Below are positions 14,125-22,454 of a DNA stretch of 64,000 bases, piece after piece. The number at the start of each line of letters is the position of its first letter. The stretch's first letter is position 1. Under the pieces are notes generated by a model that saw only the letters and a list, made by a program, of their open reading frames with translations, was not told the DNA's origin and searched no databases. This DNA comes from Candidatus Omnitrophota bacterium (GTDB taxonomy: Bacteria; Omnitrophota; Gorgyraeia; Gygaellales; Profunditerraquicolaceae), in the NCBI GenBank assembly GCA_030691865.1, contig JAUYDL010000041.1, positions 4,926 to 68,925 of the forward strand, in the 5' to 3' direction. Made by a program: the position numbers and the translations under genes.

Positions 14125-16341
14125 TTAATTATTAAGGCAATTCTCTAGCGCATTACTCCAGGCCTTATATAATCCATTAACGGGAATATCAATCAAATTG
14201 TTAATAATGAGCCGATTGCCGCCCACCCTGCCGATTGCCGCAAGAGGGGTTTTATTCTTTTTGGCAATCTGCATTATTTTCTTAACATCCTTCTCTTTAG
14301 CACTTAAGATAATGCGCGATTGCGACTCGCCGAACAAAAGGGCGTCTTTTCTTATTTTGTCAGAAACCAGGTTGATTAGGGCGCCTGTTTTTTTCTTGGG
14401 ACTGCTGATGCAGCATTCCGCTAAGGCAACTGCCAGGCCGCCCTCAGAGCAGTCATGCGCCGAGCGCACCAACCCCTTTTCAATCGCCTCTAATGCGGTT
14501 TTTTGCACGCTCTTTTCCAATTTTAAGTCAATTACCGGGCACTTCCCTTTTTTAAGGCCATAGACAGTCTTAAGGTATTCGCTTCCGCCTAATTCTTCTT
14601 TATTTTTACCGAGTAATAAAATTACATCCCCGGAATTTTTAAAATATTGACTGGTAATTTTGGAACGGTCCTTAATCAACCCTACCATTCCGACAATAAG
14701 AGTAGGATCAACTGAACCCTTAGGGTTCTCGTTATTGAAACTCACGTTTCCGCTTACTACCGGCGTATTCAAGGCCCGGCAAGCAGCAGAGATTCCCAAA
14801 ACGGTCTGCCTAAATTGCCAGAAGACTTCCGGATTTTTAGGATTGCCATAGTTTACACCGTCGGTAATCGCCAAAGGTTTAGCTCCGGAACAGACTAAAT
14901 TTCGCGCTGCCTCAGCCACAGAAATTTCACCGCCGCGAAAAGGATCCAGATAGCAATAAGTAGAATTGCAATCCGTAGTCGCCGCCACCGCCTTCTTTGA
15001 GCCTGATACCGCTACCACTCCGGCATCAGAGCCTGGAGCCAATAAAACATTTTTCGCCACCTTGGGGTCAGCGTGCTTAAAAACCCAACCCTTGCTGGCG
15101 ATAGAAGGATTACCTAGTAGCTTCAAGAGTATCCCGTTACAATTTTTGGGCTTCTTGATACTTGCCAGATTTAACTTATTTACTTTAGCCAAATATTTTG
15201 GCCGGGCAGCCTTGCGATGATAAACCGGGGCTTCTACTAATGCCGCAGCCGGAACTTCAGCAACCACTATACCATTCTCTCTCACCCGTACCATCCCGTC
15301 GTCGGTTACGTGCCCGATGAGGTCTACCGGCACATTCCATTTGGCAAAAATTTTCTCTACCGCTTCGAGTTTATCCTTTTCTACAATCACTAACATCCTT
15401 TCCTGGGATTCAGAGAGCATTACTTCATAAGCATTCATCCCTTCTTCTTTACGCGGCACTAAGGCAATGTCGATTTCTATTCCGGTCTTGGCCTTATAAG
15501 AAGTCTCGGAGGTAGAGCAAATAAGCCCGGCAGCGCCCATATCCTGCATACCAAGGGCTAATTTTTTCTGCATTAGTTCTAAACAAGCTTCCCTTAAAAT
15601 TTTTCCCATCTTAGGGTCGCCGATAGCAACCGCGGAACTATTTTTAGCCGCTTCTTCGTCTATTGCAACAGAAGCAAAAGCTGCGCCTGCCACACCATCC
15701 CTACCCGTGGGGCCACCGACAATTAAAACCAAATTACCGACGCCGGTAGCGCGAGCCTTTACGATCTCCTTGTTCTTCAATATACCTAAGGTCATAGCAT
15801 TTACCAAGGGATTACCTTCGTAAGATTCGTCGAAATAATTCTCACCTCCCAAAACCGGAATTCCCACAACATTGGCATAATCGGTAAAACCGCGTATAAT
15901 ATTCTTGAACAGAAATTTTACTTTTGGTTTATCCAACTTGCCTAATCGCAAAGAATCCAGTAGCCCAATCGGACGCGCGCCCATAGTAAAGATATCCCGG
16001 ATACATCCGCCGCCGCCGGTGGCTGAAGCCGCATACGGCTCAACTGCAGAAGGATGATTGTGCGATTCAATTTTAAAAGCAACTCCAAGACCATCGCCGA
16101 TATCTACTACTCCGGCATTTTCTCCCGGCCCCTGAATAACCTGTTTTCCTTTTGTCGGAAAAAGCTTAAGCACGGGTTTTGAATTTTTATAAGAACAGTG
16201 CTCGCTCCACATCGCGGAAAATAAACCCAGTTCTGTATAATTAGGTTCCCGGCCAAGGCGCTTTTTGATTATTTCGTATTCTTCCATGGTCAGGCCTTCT
16301 TTTTCAATTACCTCTTTGGTGATTACGGTTTCATCTAACAT
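14125..16341 (-). CDS. purL: Phosphoribosylformylglycinamidine synthase II (small PurL)
   Basis: PurL of 738 residues, the 'small' type that needs PurQ (glutaminase) and PurS to convert FGAR to FGAM. Motifs seen: MWSEHCSYKNS, GPGENAGVVDIG, IESHNHPSA, ATGGGGCIRD, a QDMGAAGLICS stretch and, in the second half, SAHDCSEGGLAVALAE. No PurQ or PurS gene lies in the window, so these must be elsewhere. The ATG at 16341 has AAGGA upstream. It lies 181 bases downstream of purB; that gap holds a short hairpin (TTACTGC/GCAGTAA near 16400-16419) but no riboswitch I recognise. Confidence 0.96.
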   Translation of the reverse strand: MLDETVITKEVIEKEGLTMEEYEIIKKRLGREPNYTELGLFSAMWSEHCSYKNSKPVLKLFPTKGKQVIQGPGENAGVVDIGDGLGVAFKIESHNHPSAVEPYAASATGGGGCIRDIFTMGARPIGLLDSLRLGKLDKPKVKFLFKNIIRGFTDYANVVGIPVLGGENYFDESYEGNPLVNAMTLGILKNKEIVKARATGVGNLVLIVGGPTGRDGVAGAAFASVAIDEEAAKNSSAVAIGDPKMGKILREACLELMQKKLALGMQDMGAAGLICSTSETSYKAKTGIEIDIALVPRKEEGMNAYEVMLSESQERMLVIVEKDKLEAVEKIFAKWNVPVDLIGHVTDDGMVRVRENGIVVAEVPAAALVEAPVYHRKAARPKYLAKVNKLNLASIKKPKNCNGILLKLLGNPSIASKGWVFKHADPKVAKNVLLAPGSDAGVVAVSGSKKAVAATTDCNSTYCYLDPFRGGEISVAEAARNLVCSGAKPLAITDGVNYGNPKNPEVFWQFRQTVLGISAACRALNTPVVSGNVSFNNENPKGSVDPTLIVGMVGLIKDRSKITSQYFKNSGDVILLLGKNKEELGGSEYLKTVYGLKKGKCPVIDLKLEKSVQKTALEAIEKGLVRSAHDCSEGGLAVALAECCISSPKKKTGALINLVSDKIRKDALLFGESQSRIILSAKEKDVKKIMQIAKKNKTPLAAIGRVGGNRLIINNLIDIPVNGLYKAWSNALENCLNN

Positions 16342-16522
16342 TGCTATTCCTTTCTTTTTTTATCAATAAAACTCCCGAAAAAATGAAAACTCTACCTCTC
16401 TTTTACTGCTTCTTTGCAGTAAATGCATTTATCTCTACGCCATTGTAGAAATATTTTTACTACCCAGATTCTTGTACCATATCAATATGATTTAGAAAAT
16501 TTTGGTAGGGATGACAAAAATT

Positions 16523-17815
16523 CTATAACCCGACCCTTAAGAAAATCGTATTTACATTGCGCAAGTAATAGTTTAAATCAAATATTTTATCCAGCTCTTT
16601 TTCAGTCAAGTATTTAGAGGCATCTTTATCCAAGAGCAGGATATCCTTAAAATCTATGCCGTCTTTCCACGTCTTCATGGCACAACGCTGCACAATATCA
16701 TAAGCTTTGGGGCGAGGCATGCCGCGATCCATAAGGCTTAAAAGCACCCTTTGCGAGAATATCAAACCCTTAGTCTTAATTAAGTTTGCCATCATATGCT
16801 CAGTATAAACATTTAAACCTTCAATCACCTGAATAAATTTATTAAGCATATAATCTAAGGCCAAGGTTGAATCAGGCATAATCACCCGCTCAACAGATGA
16901 ATGCGATATATCGCGTTCATGCCATAAAGCGACATTCTCCATTGCAGCAAGAGCATTGCCTCGTAAGAGGCGTGATAGTCCGCAGATACGCTCGCAGATA
17001 ACCGGATTGCGTTTATGCGGCATAGCCGAAGAACCCTTTTGGCCTTTGCCAAACGGTTCTTCTACCTCCAAAACCTCGGTGCGCTGCAAATGCCTTATCT
17101 CAGTGGCGAATTTCTCCAGGCTTGACCCGATAATCGCAATTTTCGCCATATATACGGCATAAATATCTCTCTGGATTATTTGGGTAGAAATTTTCGCCGG
17201 CCTAAGGCCCAATTTTTGACAGATATAACTTTCTACCTTGGGATCAATATTAGCGAATGTCCCAACAGCGCCCGAGACCTTACCAACTGAAACCTCATCC
17301 TTCGCCAGCTTAAAACGCTCTAAATTACGCTGCATCTCATCATACCAAAGCGCGAGTTTTAAACCAAACGTAGTCGGCTCAGCATGTACACCATGGGTGC
17401 GGCCAATACAAGCTGTATCCTTATAAATCTTGGCTTTTTTAGCCAGCGCCTTAAGCAACCTATTTATATCGTCAACCAAAATCTCCGCGGCTGCTTTTAA
17501 TTGCACGCCAAGTGTAGTATCCAGGATATCAGAAGAAGTTAACCCAAGATGCAGGTATTTGGCATCGCTACCTATATATTGGGCTACATTAGTGACAAAT
17601 GCCACTACATCATGTTGTGTTTTTTCTTCAATCTTCTTGATTTGGGCTAAATTAAACTTGGCTTTTTTGCGGATTCTCTTTATTGCCTGCGGCGGGACTT
17701 TTTTAAGTTTAACTAATGCCTCTAAAGCGAGTATCTCAATGGCAAGCATAGTCTTAAACTTAAACTCCTCCTGCCAGATACTCTTCATTTGCGGCAGGCT
17801 GTAACGTTCAATCAT
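16523..17815 (-). CDS. purB: Adenylosuccinate lyase
   Basis: PurB, 430 residues, acts twice in purine synthesis: SAICAR to AICAR plus fumarate, and adenylosuccinate to AMP. The fumarase/aspartase-superfamily signature GSSAMPHKRNPV is intact, as are TSSDILDT and GRTHGVHAEPT carrying catalytic residues. The ATG at 17815 has AGGAGG nine bases upstream and a strong promoter at 17847-17875. It is therefore the first gene of the purine cluster and divergent from the SurA-like gene. Confidence 0.97.
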   Translation of the reverse strand: MIERYSLPQMKSIWQEEFKFKTMLAIEILALEALVKLKKVPPQAIKRIRKKAKFNLAQIKKIEEKTQHDVVAFVTNVAQYIGSDAKYLHLGLTSSDILDTTLGVQLKAAAEILVDDINRLLKALAKKAKIYKDTACIGRTHGVHAEPTTFGLKLALWYDEMQRNLERFKLAKDEVSVGKVSGAVGTFANIDPKVESYICQKLGLRPAKISTQIIQRDIYAVYMAKIAIIGSSLEKFATEIRHLQRTEVLEVEEPFGKGQKGSSAMPHKRNPVICERICGLSRLLRGNALAAMENVALWHERDISHSSVERVIMPDSTLALDYMLNKFIQVIEGLNVYTEHMMANLIKTKGLIFSQRVLLSLMDRGMPRPKAYDIVQRCAMKTWKDGIDFKDILLLDKDASKYLTEKELDKIFDLNYYLRNVNTIFLRVGL

Positions 17816-17846
17816 TGCGAGGCTTCCTCCTATCTTTTGAAGAATT

Positions 17847-17875
17847 AATTATAGCAAAAAAAACGCCATTTAGCA
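17847..17875 (-). promoter_or_regulatory. Promoter of purB / purine cluster
   Basis: Minus-strand -35 TTGCTA (17870-17875), 17-base spacer, perfect -10 TATAAT (17847-17852), about 30 bases before the purB start. I see no purine riboswitch or PurR-like palindrome between the promoter and the start. Confidence 0.7.
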
Positions 17876-17912
17876 AACAAAAAATGGGTAAAAAAATGGG
17901 TAAAAAAAGAGG

Positions 17913-17950
17913 GGGGACGTTTCCCTTCCGCCTTGAAGGGAAACGTCCCC
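17913..17950. repeat. GGGAC hairpin repeat in the purB/SurA divergent region
   Basis: Perfect 16-bp stem GGGGACGTTTCCCTTC (17913-17928) with its complement at 17935-17950 and a 6-base loop. It differs at only two of 38 positions from the element at 34065-34102, 16 kb away. It lies between two divergent promoters, where neither direction needs a terminator, so a mobile or structural repeat is the better explanation. Confidence 0.85.
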
Positions 17951-18004
17951 TATTTTAAGAAAAATCTAACAAAACTATTTAATTAGTAATTAGGGAAAAC
18001 ATTG

Positions 18005-18032
18005 TTGCAATCTGGCTATTTTGTTTTATAAT
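18005..18032 (+). promoter_or_regulatory. Promoter of the SurA/PpiD-like gene
   Basis: Plus-strand -35 TTGCAA (18005-18010), 16-base spacer, perfect -10 TATAAT (18027-18032). An AAAGGA SD at 18047-18052 lies seven bases before the ATG. Confidence 0.65.
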
Positions 18033-18059
18033 TAATGAATATAACGAAAGGATCAAAAA

Positions 18060-19181
18060 ATGTTAAAAATTTTACGCAATAAAAAAATAGCAAAAAAAAT
18101 CTGGATTGGGCTGGCCGTAATTATTATTCCGGCATTTGCTCTCTGGGGTTTTGGAGGAGCAAGCCGCGACCGGCAAGAGGCCACTATAGCCGGAAAGATT
18201 TTTGGCAAGAATATCACAAATTTAGAGTTTAGAAGCTCCCTAGTCGCCGTAAGGACCATGGCGATTATGCAATTCGGCGACAAGCTCCCGGAGATCGAAA
18301 AATATTTAAATTTCCAAGGCCAGGCCTGGGAAAGATTAATCCTTTTACATGAAGCAAAAATGCGCCGAATCAACGTAAAGGATAAAGAAGTTATTGAAGA
18401 AATTCAGAATGCGCCATATTTTCAGGTTAAAAACGGTTTTAGCAATAAAATTTATCAGGAAGCCCTGCGCTACGTCCTGCGCTTACAGGCGCGTATCTTT
18501 GAAGAACAGACACGCCAGAATTTAATCCTGGCTAAACTATACAATCAAATTACCCAAAACCTAAATTTGAGCGATGACCAGATTCATCAGGAATACCTAA
18601 AAGCTAATGAAGAATTAAATATTTATTACATTGCCAGCCTCTTTTTGGAATTTGCCAAAACTATCAAACCCAGTGAGAAAGAAATCAGCAGTTACTTTGA
18701 GCAGAATAAAGCCAGGTTTAAGGAACCGCCAACTAAGGATAAGCCCACGCGTATCCCGGAGTTAGCAGAAATAAAGGATAAGGTTAGAGATACCTTAATC
18801 AATGAAACCGCCAAAGAAATTGCTCAGAAAAAAATAAATGAATGCGCAGAGAAATTAAAACAGATGGAATTTAATCAGGCCGCCGCCTTTTGCGGCCTAA
18901 AAAGCGCAGAAACTGATTTCTTCAAATCTAACGGCACAATTGAAAATTTGGGGACAGCCCGGATTTTCTGGGATAGCGCTAAAAAATTAAAGGATAAAGA
19001 GCTGAGCAGTATAATCTCTAACGACCAAGGCTGCTACATCATAAAACTTAAATCCCTTAAACCTATCGATGAAAACAAATTCCTTAAAGAAAAGGAAAGT
19101 TTCTCCCAAAGATTATTATCCGCCAGGAAAAACGAACTCTTCGCTGAATTCATTGACCAACTAAAGAAAAAGGCGCAATAA
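18060..19181 (+). CDS. SurA/PpiD-like membrane-anchored periplasmic chaperone
   Basis: This 373-residue protein is the only confident plus-strand gene. A basic N-terminus and one membrane segment (about 13-30, IWIGLAVIIIPAFALWGFGG) precede a SurA_N-type helical domain (about 40-180). A C-terminal helical part includes ELAEIKDKVRDTLINE and SSIISNDQGCYIIKLKS, like the ends of PpiD. An intact parvulin isomerase core is not obvious. At 373 residues it is much shorter than PpiD (about 620), so it may be a chaperone without isomerase activity. It probably helps fold secreted or outer membrane proteins. The stop codon lies inside a 23-bp palindrome. Confidence 0.75.
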   Translation: MLKILRNKKIAKKIWIGLAVIIIPAFALWGFGGASRDRQEATIAGKIFGKNITNLEFRSSLVAVRTMAIMQFGDKLPEIEKYLNFQGQAWERLILLHEAKMRRINVKDKEVIEEIQNAPYFQVKNGFSNKIYQEALRYVLRLQARIFEEQTRQNLILAKLYNQITQNLNLSDDQIHQEYLKANEELNIYYIASLFLEFAKTIKPSEKEISSYFEQNKARFKEPPTKDKPTRIPELAEIKDKVRDTLINETAKEIAQKKINECAEKLKQMEFNQAAAFCGLKSAETDFFKSNGTIENLGTARIFWDSAKKLKDKELSSIISNDQGCYIIKLKSLKPIDENKFLKEKESFSQRLLSARKNELFAEFIDQLKKKAQ

Positions 19182-19235
19182 AATTTATTGCGCCCTTAGA
19201 ACTGCTTAATAATTGGGGTCAAATAATTGGGGTCA
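19172..19235. repeat. Convergent-gene spacer: palindrome plus tandem direct repeat
   Basis: GGCGCAATAAA/TTTATTGCGCC forms a near-perfect palindrome at 19172-19194 overlapping the stop of the SurA-like gene. It is followed by two copies of TAATTGGGGTCA (19210-19221 and 19224-19235). The gene on the other side (ferredoxin) converges, so the palindrome may also act as a bidirectional terminator, though neither side has a long T-run at the stem base. Confidence 0.6.
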
Positions 19236-19255
19236 GATTTATTTTTTCAATTATT

Positions 19256-19438
19256 TTAGCCTACTTTTATGGAATTAACCGGACAGGAGTCCGCTACTTC
19301 CTGCAAATTACAAGATGTAGAAACCTGCGACTTGACATGGGCAACCCCATCACCCTGCACCTCAAAAATATCCGGGCATGACTGTTCGCATAAACCGCAA
19401 CCCACACATGTAGAAGCATCAACGGTAACCTTGGCCAT
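19256..19438 (-). CDS. [4Fe-4S] ferredoxin
   Basis: This 60-residue ferredoxin contains CVGCGLCEQSCP (Cys11, 14, 17, 21) and a C-terminal SCPVN (Cys52). Cys11, 14, 17 and 52 would hold one [4Fe-4S] cluster. Cys21 and Cys43 are placed like the disulphide pair of Desulfovibrio gigas-type single-cluster ferredoxins. It lies at the end of the pyruvate:ferredoxin oxidoreductase gene group and is the likely electron acceptor of that enzyme. The ATG at 19438 follows a TAGGGAG-type SD. Confidence 0.9.
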   Translation of the reverse strand: MAKVTVDASTCVGCGLCEQSCPDIFEVQGDGVAHVKSQVSTSCNLQEVADSCPVNSIKVG

Positions 19439-19450
19439 ATTATCTCCCTA

Positions 19451-19930
19451 TTATCTTTCTAAAAGGTTTTCAAACATCTCTTCATGATCTACTTCTTCAC
19501 TCAATATATGGGTAACTAACTGGTAAGTCACATTGTCTTTACCAAATGTCTTCTTAGCCAGTTTATTATAAACTTCGATTGCCCCTGCCTCTGCTTCTGC
19601 TACGATACGGATAATCCGATTAATATCGGCGGTATTTTTCGGGGGCACTAAATATGCGGCGTTAGCTCCCTTTTCTAAATCCATAGGGTTAGCAACCGGG
19701 AGATCCCCTAGCTTGGTAATTAAATCCGCTAATTCCGCGGCATGCTCTAATTCATCTTTAGCTAACTTTTCCAGCATCTCCTTGGTATCTTCATAAGCCC
19801 GTCCGGAAACAGTTTGAGCCATATACCAGTAAAGATAAAATGCCAACCATTCATCACAATATGCCTTGTTTAAATCCTTAACCAGATCCTTTAAACTTAA
19901 ATCCGCTATTGCCCTTGCTTGTTTTCCCAT
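19451..19930 (-). CDS. Ferritin-like diiron protein
   Basis: This 159-residue four-helix ferritin-like protein has two ExxH motifs (DELEHAAE about residue 64 and EEVDHEEM about 150) and further Glu residues in helices 1 (YCDEWLAFY) and 3 (EAEAGAIEVY), which complete a diiron site. The pattern resembles bacterioferritin or rubrerythrin-core proteins, but no haem Met or rubredoxin domain is visible. It may store iron or remove peroxide or oxygen, protecting the oxygen-sensitive PFOR encoded next to it. The start ATG at 19930 has GGAGG in a C-rich repeat region upstream. Confidence 0.82.
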   Translation of the reverse strand: MGKQARAIADLSLKDLVKDLNKAYCDEWLAFYLYWYMAQTVSGRAYEDTKEMLEKLAKDELEHAAELADLITKLGDLPVANPMDLEKGANAAYLVPPKNTADINRIIRIVAEAEAGAIEVYNKLAKKTFGKDNVTYQLVTHILSEEVDHEEMFENLLER

Positions 19931-19949
19931 ATTTTATCCTCCCCTCCCT

Positions 19950-19967
19950 GCCTGCCGTCAGGCAGGC
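19950..19967. repeat. Palindromic repeat family P, copy before ferritin-like gene
   Basis: Stem GCCTGCC (19950-19956) with GGCAGGC (19961-19967) and a four-base loop. It occupies most of the short spacer between porB and the ferritin-like gene, immediately beside that gene's GGAGG SD. Related to 9626-9641 and 51165-51204. Confidence 0.65.
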
Positions 19968-19972
19968 TTACC

Positions 19973-20851
19973 TTAAGCCTCCAGCTTCAAATTGTACTTC
20001 TTTATATTATTATCCGCAATCTCCTGAATTTTTTTGATCTCTTCAGGATTATCGAGGAGATGTTTAAATCTACCCTGGCTCTTTAAATATTCTTGGACCG
20101 GCTTGGGAACAATCTGCTTACGATTAGCTAAAACGCCATTTTCATATTCAAACAAAGGATAAAGGCCGGTCTCGACTGCTAATTTTGCTACCGTTAACAT
20201 CTGGTTTGTTTCATGGCGCCAGCCTAAAGGACAAGGCACATGCACCTGAATATATTTGGGCCCTTTGATCGAGATAGCCTTCTTTACTTTGCGCGTTAAA
20301 TCCTGCGGAAAACCCGCGGAAGCCGTTGCCACATAAGGAATGCCATGTGCAAGAGCAATCTCAGGCATAGGTTTTTTAGGTCGGAAGTTGCCGATAGATT
20401 GCTTCCCCGGCGGCGATGTGGTGGTGTTTGTGCCGTAAGGCGTGAGGCCGCTTCTTTGAATTCCCGTATTTTCATATGCCTCATTATCAAAGCAAATATA
20501 TAAAATATCATGCCCGCGCTCAAGCATGCCGGATAATGCCTGCAACCCTATATCTGCGGTGCCCCCGTCTCCGCCCTGGGCAATCACATTAATCGTATCT
20601 TTTTTACCTAAATATATCAGCGCTGCCTCGATACCCGAAGCAACCGCCGCGGAATTTTCAAACAAAGAATGAATCCATGGTACCCCCCAGGCAGTTTCCG
20701 GATATTTGGCAGAAAAAACCTCCAGACAACCGGTATTATTGGCAATAATCGTATTTGCCCCGGCCGCTTCAACCACTAAACGCGCAGCAATCGCCTGGCC
20801 GCAGCCAGCGCAAGCAGTATGTCCGGATTTAAATAAAGGGCTATTTTCCAT
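19973..20851 (-). CDS. porB: Pyruvate:ferredoxin oxidoreductase, beta subunit
   Basis: The beta subunit, 292 residues, binds thiamine diphosphate. It has GHTACAGCGQAIAARL with cluster cysteines, the ThDP motif GDGGTADIGLQAL through DNEAYENTGIQRSG, and a late conserved Cys in HVPCPLGW. Together with the alpha, gamma and delta genes upstream it forms a four-subunit enzyme that decarboxylates pyruvate to acetyl-CoA and reduces ferredoxin. The residues mark it as the pyruvate type, though related 2-oxoacid substrates cannot be ruled out. It is separated from porA by a family D element. Confidence 0.93.
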   Translation of the reverse strand: MENSPLFKSGHTACAGCGQAIAARLVVEAAGANTIIANNTGCLEVFSAKYPETAWGVPWIHSLFENSAAVASGIEAALIYLGKKDTINVIAQGGDGGTADIGLQALSGMLERGHDILYICFDNEAYENTGIQRSGLTPYGTNTTTSPPGKQSIGNFRPKKPMPEIALAHGIPYVATASAGFPQDLTRKVKKAISIKGPKYIQVHVPCPLGWRHETNQMLTVAKLAVETGLYPLFEYENGVLANRKQIVPKPVQEYLKSQGRFKHLLDNPEEIKKIQEIADNNIKKYNLKLEA

Positions 20852-20854
20852 ATT

Positions 20855-20905
20855 CTTGTCTACCTAGACAACACCGGCGCAATTCCAATTAGCTCCGGGT
20901 GTCTT
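20855..20905 (-). repeat. Spacer element family D, copy 3
   Basis: TGTCTACCTAGACA at 20857-20870 followed by the stem CACCGGCGC...GCTCCGGGTG (20872-20901). It encodes the last residues of PorA (DTRS) and its TAA stop, just as copy 1 ends rpiB, and fills the spacer up to six bases before the porB ATG. Confidence 0.8.
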
Positions 20906-22076
20906 CCTTAAGTAACTCTGGCTTTAAATCTATGAAATCAGAATTAACTTCCTTAGCCGTTAATCTTCTAAATACTTCATGTATCGATTCTAAAGTTATA
21001 TCTCTTCCTCCTAAACCACCCACAAAACTGCTGATTACTTTCGGGCCTTTCTTTTTGCCATAAAATGCCGCCTTCATCTCCACAGCAATCGGCGCATAAG
21101 CTCCTAAAGAAACTGCTTTATCTAAAACCGCGACCCTGGGCACATCTTTTAATGCTTCATAAACCCTGGCGTAGGGAAATGGACGATAGGTAATGATACG
21201 CAGGAGCCCGACCTTTTTTCCTTTGGCGCGCTGTTCATCCACCGCTTCCTTGATCGTGCCGCAAACTGAACCCATCGCGACAATCACTTTATCGGCATCC
21301 TTAGTTTGATATTCTTCGACCAGTAAATCTTTATAATCCCGGCCAAAAACCGCATTAAACTCCCGGCTGATTTCGGATAAATAGCCTAACGACGCTTTCA
21401 TGGTTTCCTGAATGGCAAATCGTGTTTCCATATAATAATCCGGATCAGCTAAAAGCCCCATGGAGATAGGCTCCGCCGGGTCTAATTTATACAAAGGATT
21501 ATAATTGGGCAAAAATTTATTTACTTTATCCTGCTCCGGAATATCCACTGTTTCCATGCCGTGGGTTAGTATAAAACCATCCATACAGACCATTACCGGC
21601 AACATCACCCGTTTATCTTCGGCTAAGCGATAACCAATCAGGTGAAAATCCACTGCCTCCTGGTTATCCTCGGCGTAAATTTGGAACCATCCGGCATCAC
21701 GCAAAGATATAGAATCCTGCTGGTCATTCCAGATATTTATCGGGGCGCTTATTGCGCGGTTGGCGCAGGTCATCACCACCGGCAGGCGCATTCCGGCGAT
21801 ATTAAAAATTACCTCCTGCATATAGAATAACCCCTGGGAACTGGTGGCGGTATAAACCCGCACACCGGTAGCCGAAGCACCTAAAACTACCGAAGCAGCA
21901 GAATGCTCACTTTCGACATTAACAAACTGCGCCTTAAGCTCGCCATTGGCTACAATCTGAGCCAGATCTTCAACAATATGTGTCTGAGGTGTTATGGGAT
22001 AGGCAGAAATTACCCCCGGCTGGCAGGCCTTTATAATTTGCGCTACCGCGTGTGAACCCTCTACAAATTCTTTCAT
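20889..22076 (-). CDS. porA: Pyruvate:ferredoxin oxidoreductase, alpha subunit
   Basis: The alpha subunit, 395 residues, starts MKEFVEGSHAVAQI and contains the AYPITPQTHIVEDLAQ motif, ATSSQGLFYMQE, and a central VVMTCANRAI region, all standard for PorA. It pairs with PorB to build the substrate and ThDP pocket. Its start overlaps the porD stop by ATGA. The last few residues come from a repeat element, so the C-terminus may be slightly altered relative to relatives. Confidence 0.95.
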   Translation of the reverse strand: MKEFVEGSHAVAQIIKACQPGVISAYPITPQTHIVEDLAQIVANGELKAQFVNVESEHSAASVVLGASATGVRVYTATSSQGLFYMQEVIFNIAGMRLPVVMTCANRAISAPINIWNDQQDSISLRDAGWFQIYAEDNQEAVDFHLIGYRLAEDKRVMLPVMVCMDGFILTHGMETVDIPEQDKVNKFLPNYNPLYKLDPAEPISMGLLADPDYYMETRFAIQETMKASLGYLSEISREFNAVFGRDYKDLLVEEYQTKDADKVIVAMGSVCGTIKEAVDEQRAKGKKVGLLRIITYRPFPYARVYEALKDVPRVAVLDKAVSLGAYAPIAVEMKAAFYGKKKGPKVISSFVGGLGGRDITLESIHEVFRRLTAKEVNSDFIDLKPELLKEDTRS

Positions 22077-22345
22077 TTATCTTCACCCTTGGATTCTTCG
22101 ACAACCATGGCAATATCTTTTTTAGGACAAATATCCGCGCATACTCCACACCCCTTGCAGAAATTGTAATCCGTCCAAAAAGCGTTCTTCTCTTTTCCGT
22201 GCACGCAGCCTTCCGGACAAATTATCAAACACATCCGGCAGGCAATACAGTCCTTATGTAAATAATGCGGCCGAAGCTGGGTTCTCCAGCTGCCGGTTTT
22301 GTCACCCTTACTCTCTGATGGTTTTACGGTTAACGGCCCGAACAT
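22073..22345 (-). CDS. porD: Pyruvate:ferredoxin oxidoreductase, delta (ferredoxin) subunit
   Basis: This 90-residue subunit has two [4Fe-4S] motifs, CIACRMCLIICPEGC and CKGCGVCADICPKKD, which carry electrons from the alpha/beta catalytic centre to soluble ferredoxin. The N-terminus (TGSWRTQLRPHYLHKDC) is typical of PorD. It is preceded by a 109-bp spacer with nested inverted repeats and overlaps porA by four bases. Confidence 0.94.
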   Translation of the reverse strand: MFGPLTVKPSESKGDKTGSWRTQLRPHYLHKDCIACRMCLIICPEGCVHGKEKNAFWTDYNFCKGCGVCADICPKKDIAMVVEESKGEDK

Positions 22346-22374
22346 TAATTTGCCCTCTAATTTTTGTTAGCAAA

Positions 22375-22436
22375 TTACCCCGCAGCCTGCAGTGAAAATA
22401 TCGAAAAGATTTTCACTGCGTTTAGGCAAGGGGTAA
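22375..22436 (-). repeat. Nested inverted repeat upstream of porD
   Basis: Inner stem GCAGTGAAAAT (22389-22399) with ATTTTCACTGC (22409-22419) and outer stem TTACCCC (22375-22381) with GGGGTAA (22430-22436). It fills the porG-porD spacer and has no T-run suggesting termination. It might adjust relative expression of PorG and the rest. Confidence 0.65.
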
Positions 22437-22454
22437 CGTTCTTATTTTCAAGCT

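Noticed and set aside
16342..16522. Purine riboswitch upstream of purL
   Set aside because: Only a short TTACTGC/GCAGTAA hairpin is present. The conserved aptamer core and loop-loop pairs of purine riboswitches are missing.
17913..17950. Rho-independent terminator between purB and the SurA-like gene
   Set aside because: The hairpin lies between divergent promoters, where no transcript ends, and it has a near-identical copy elsewhere.
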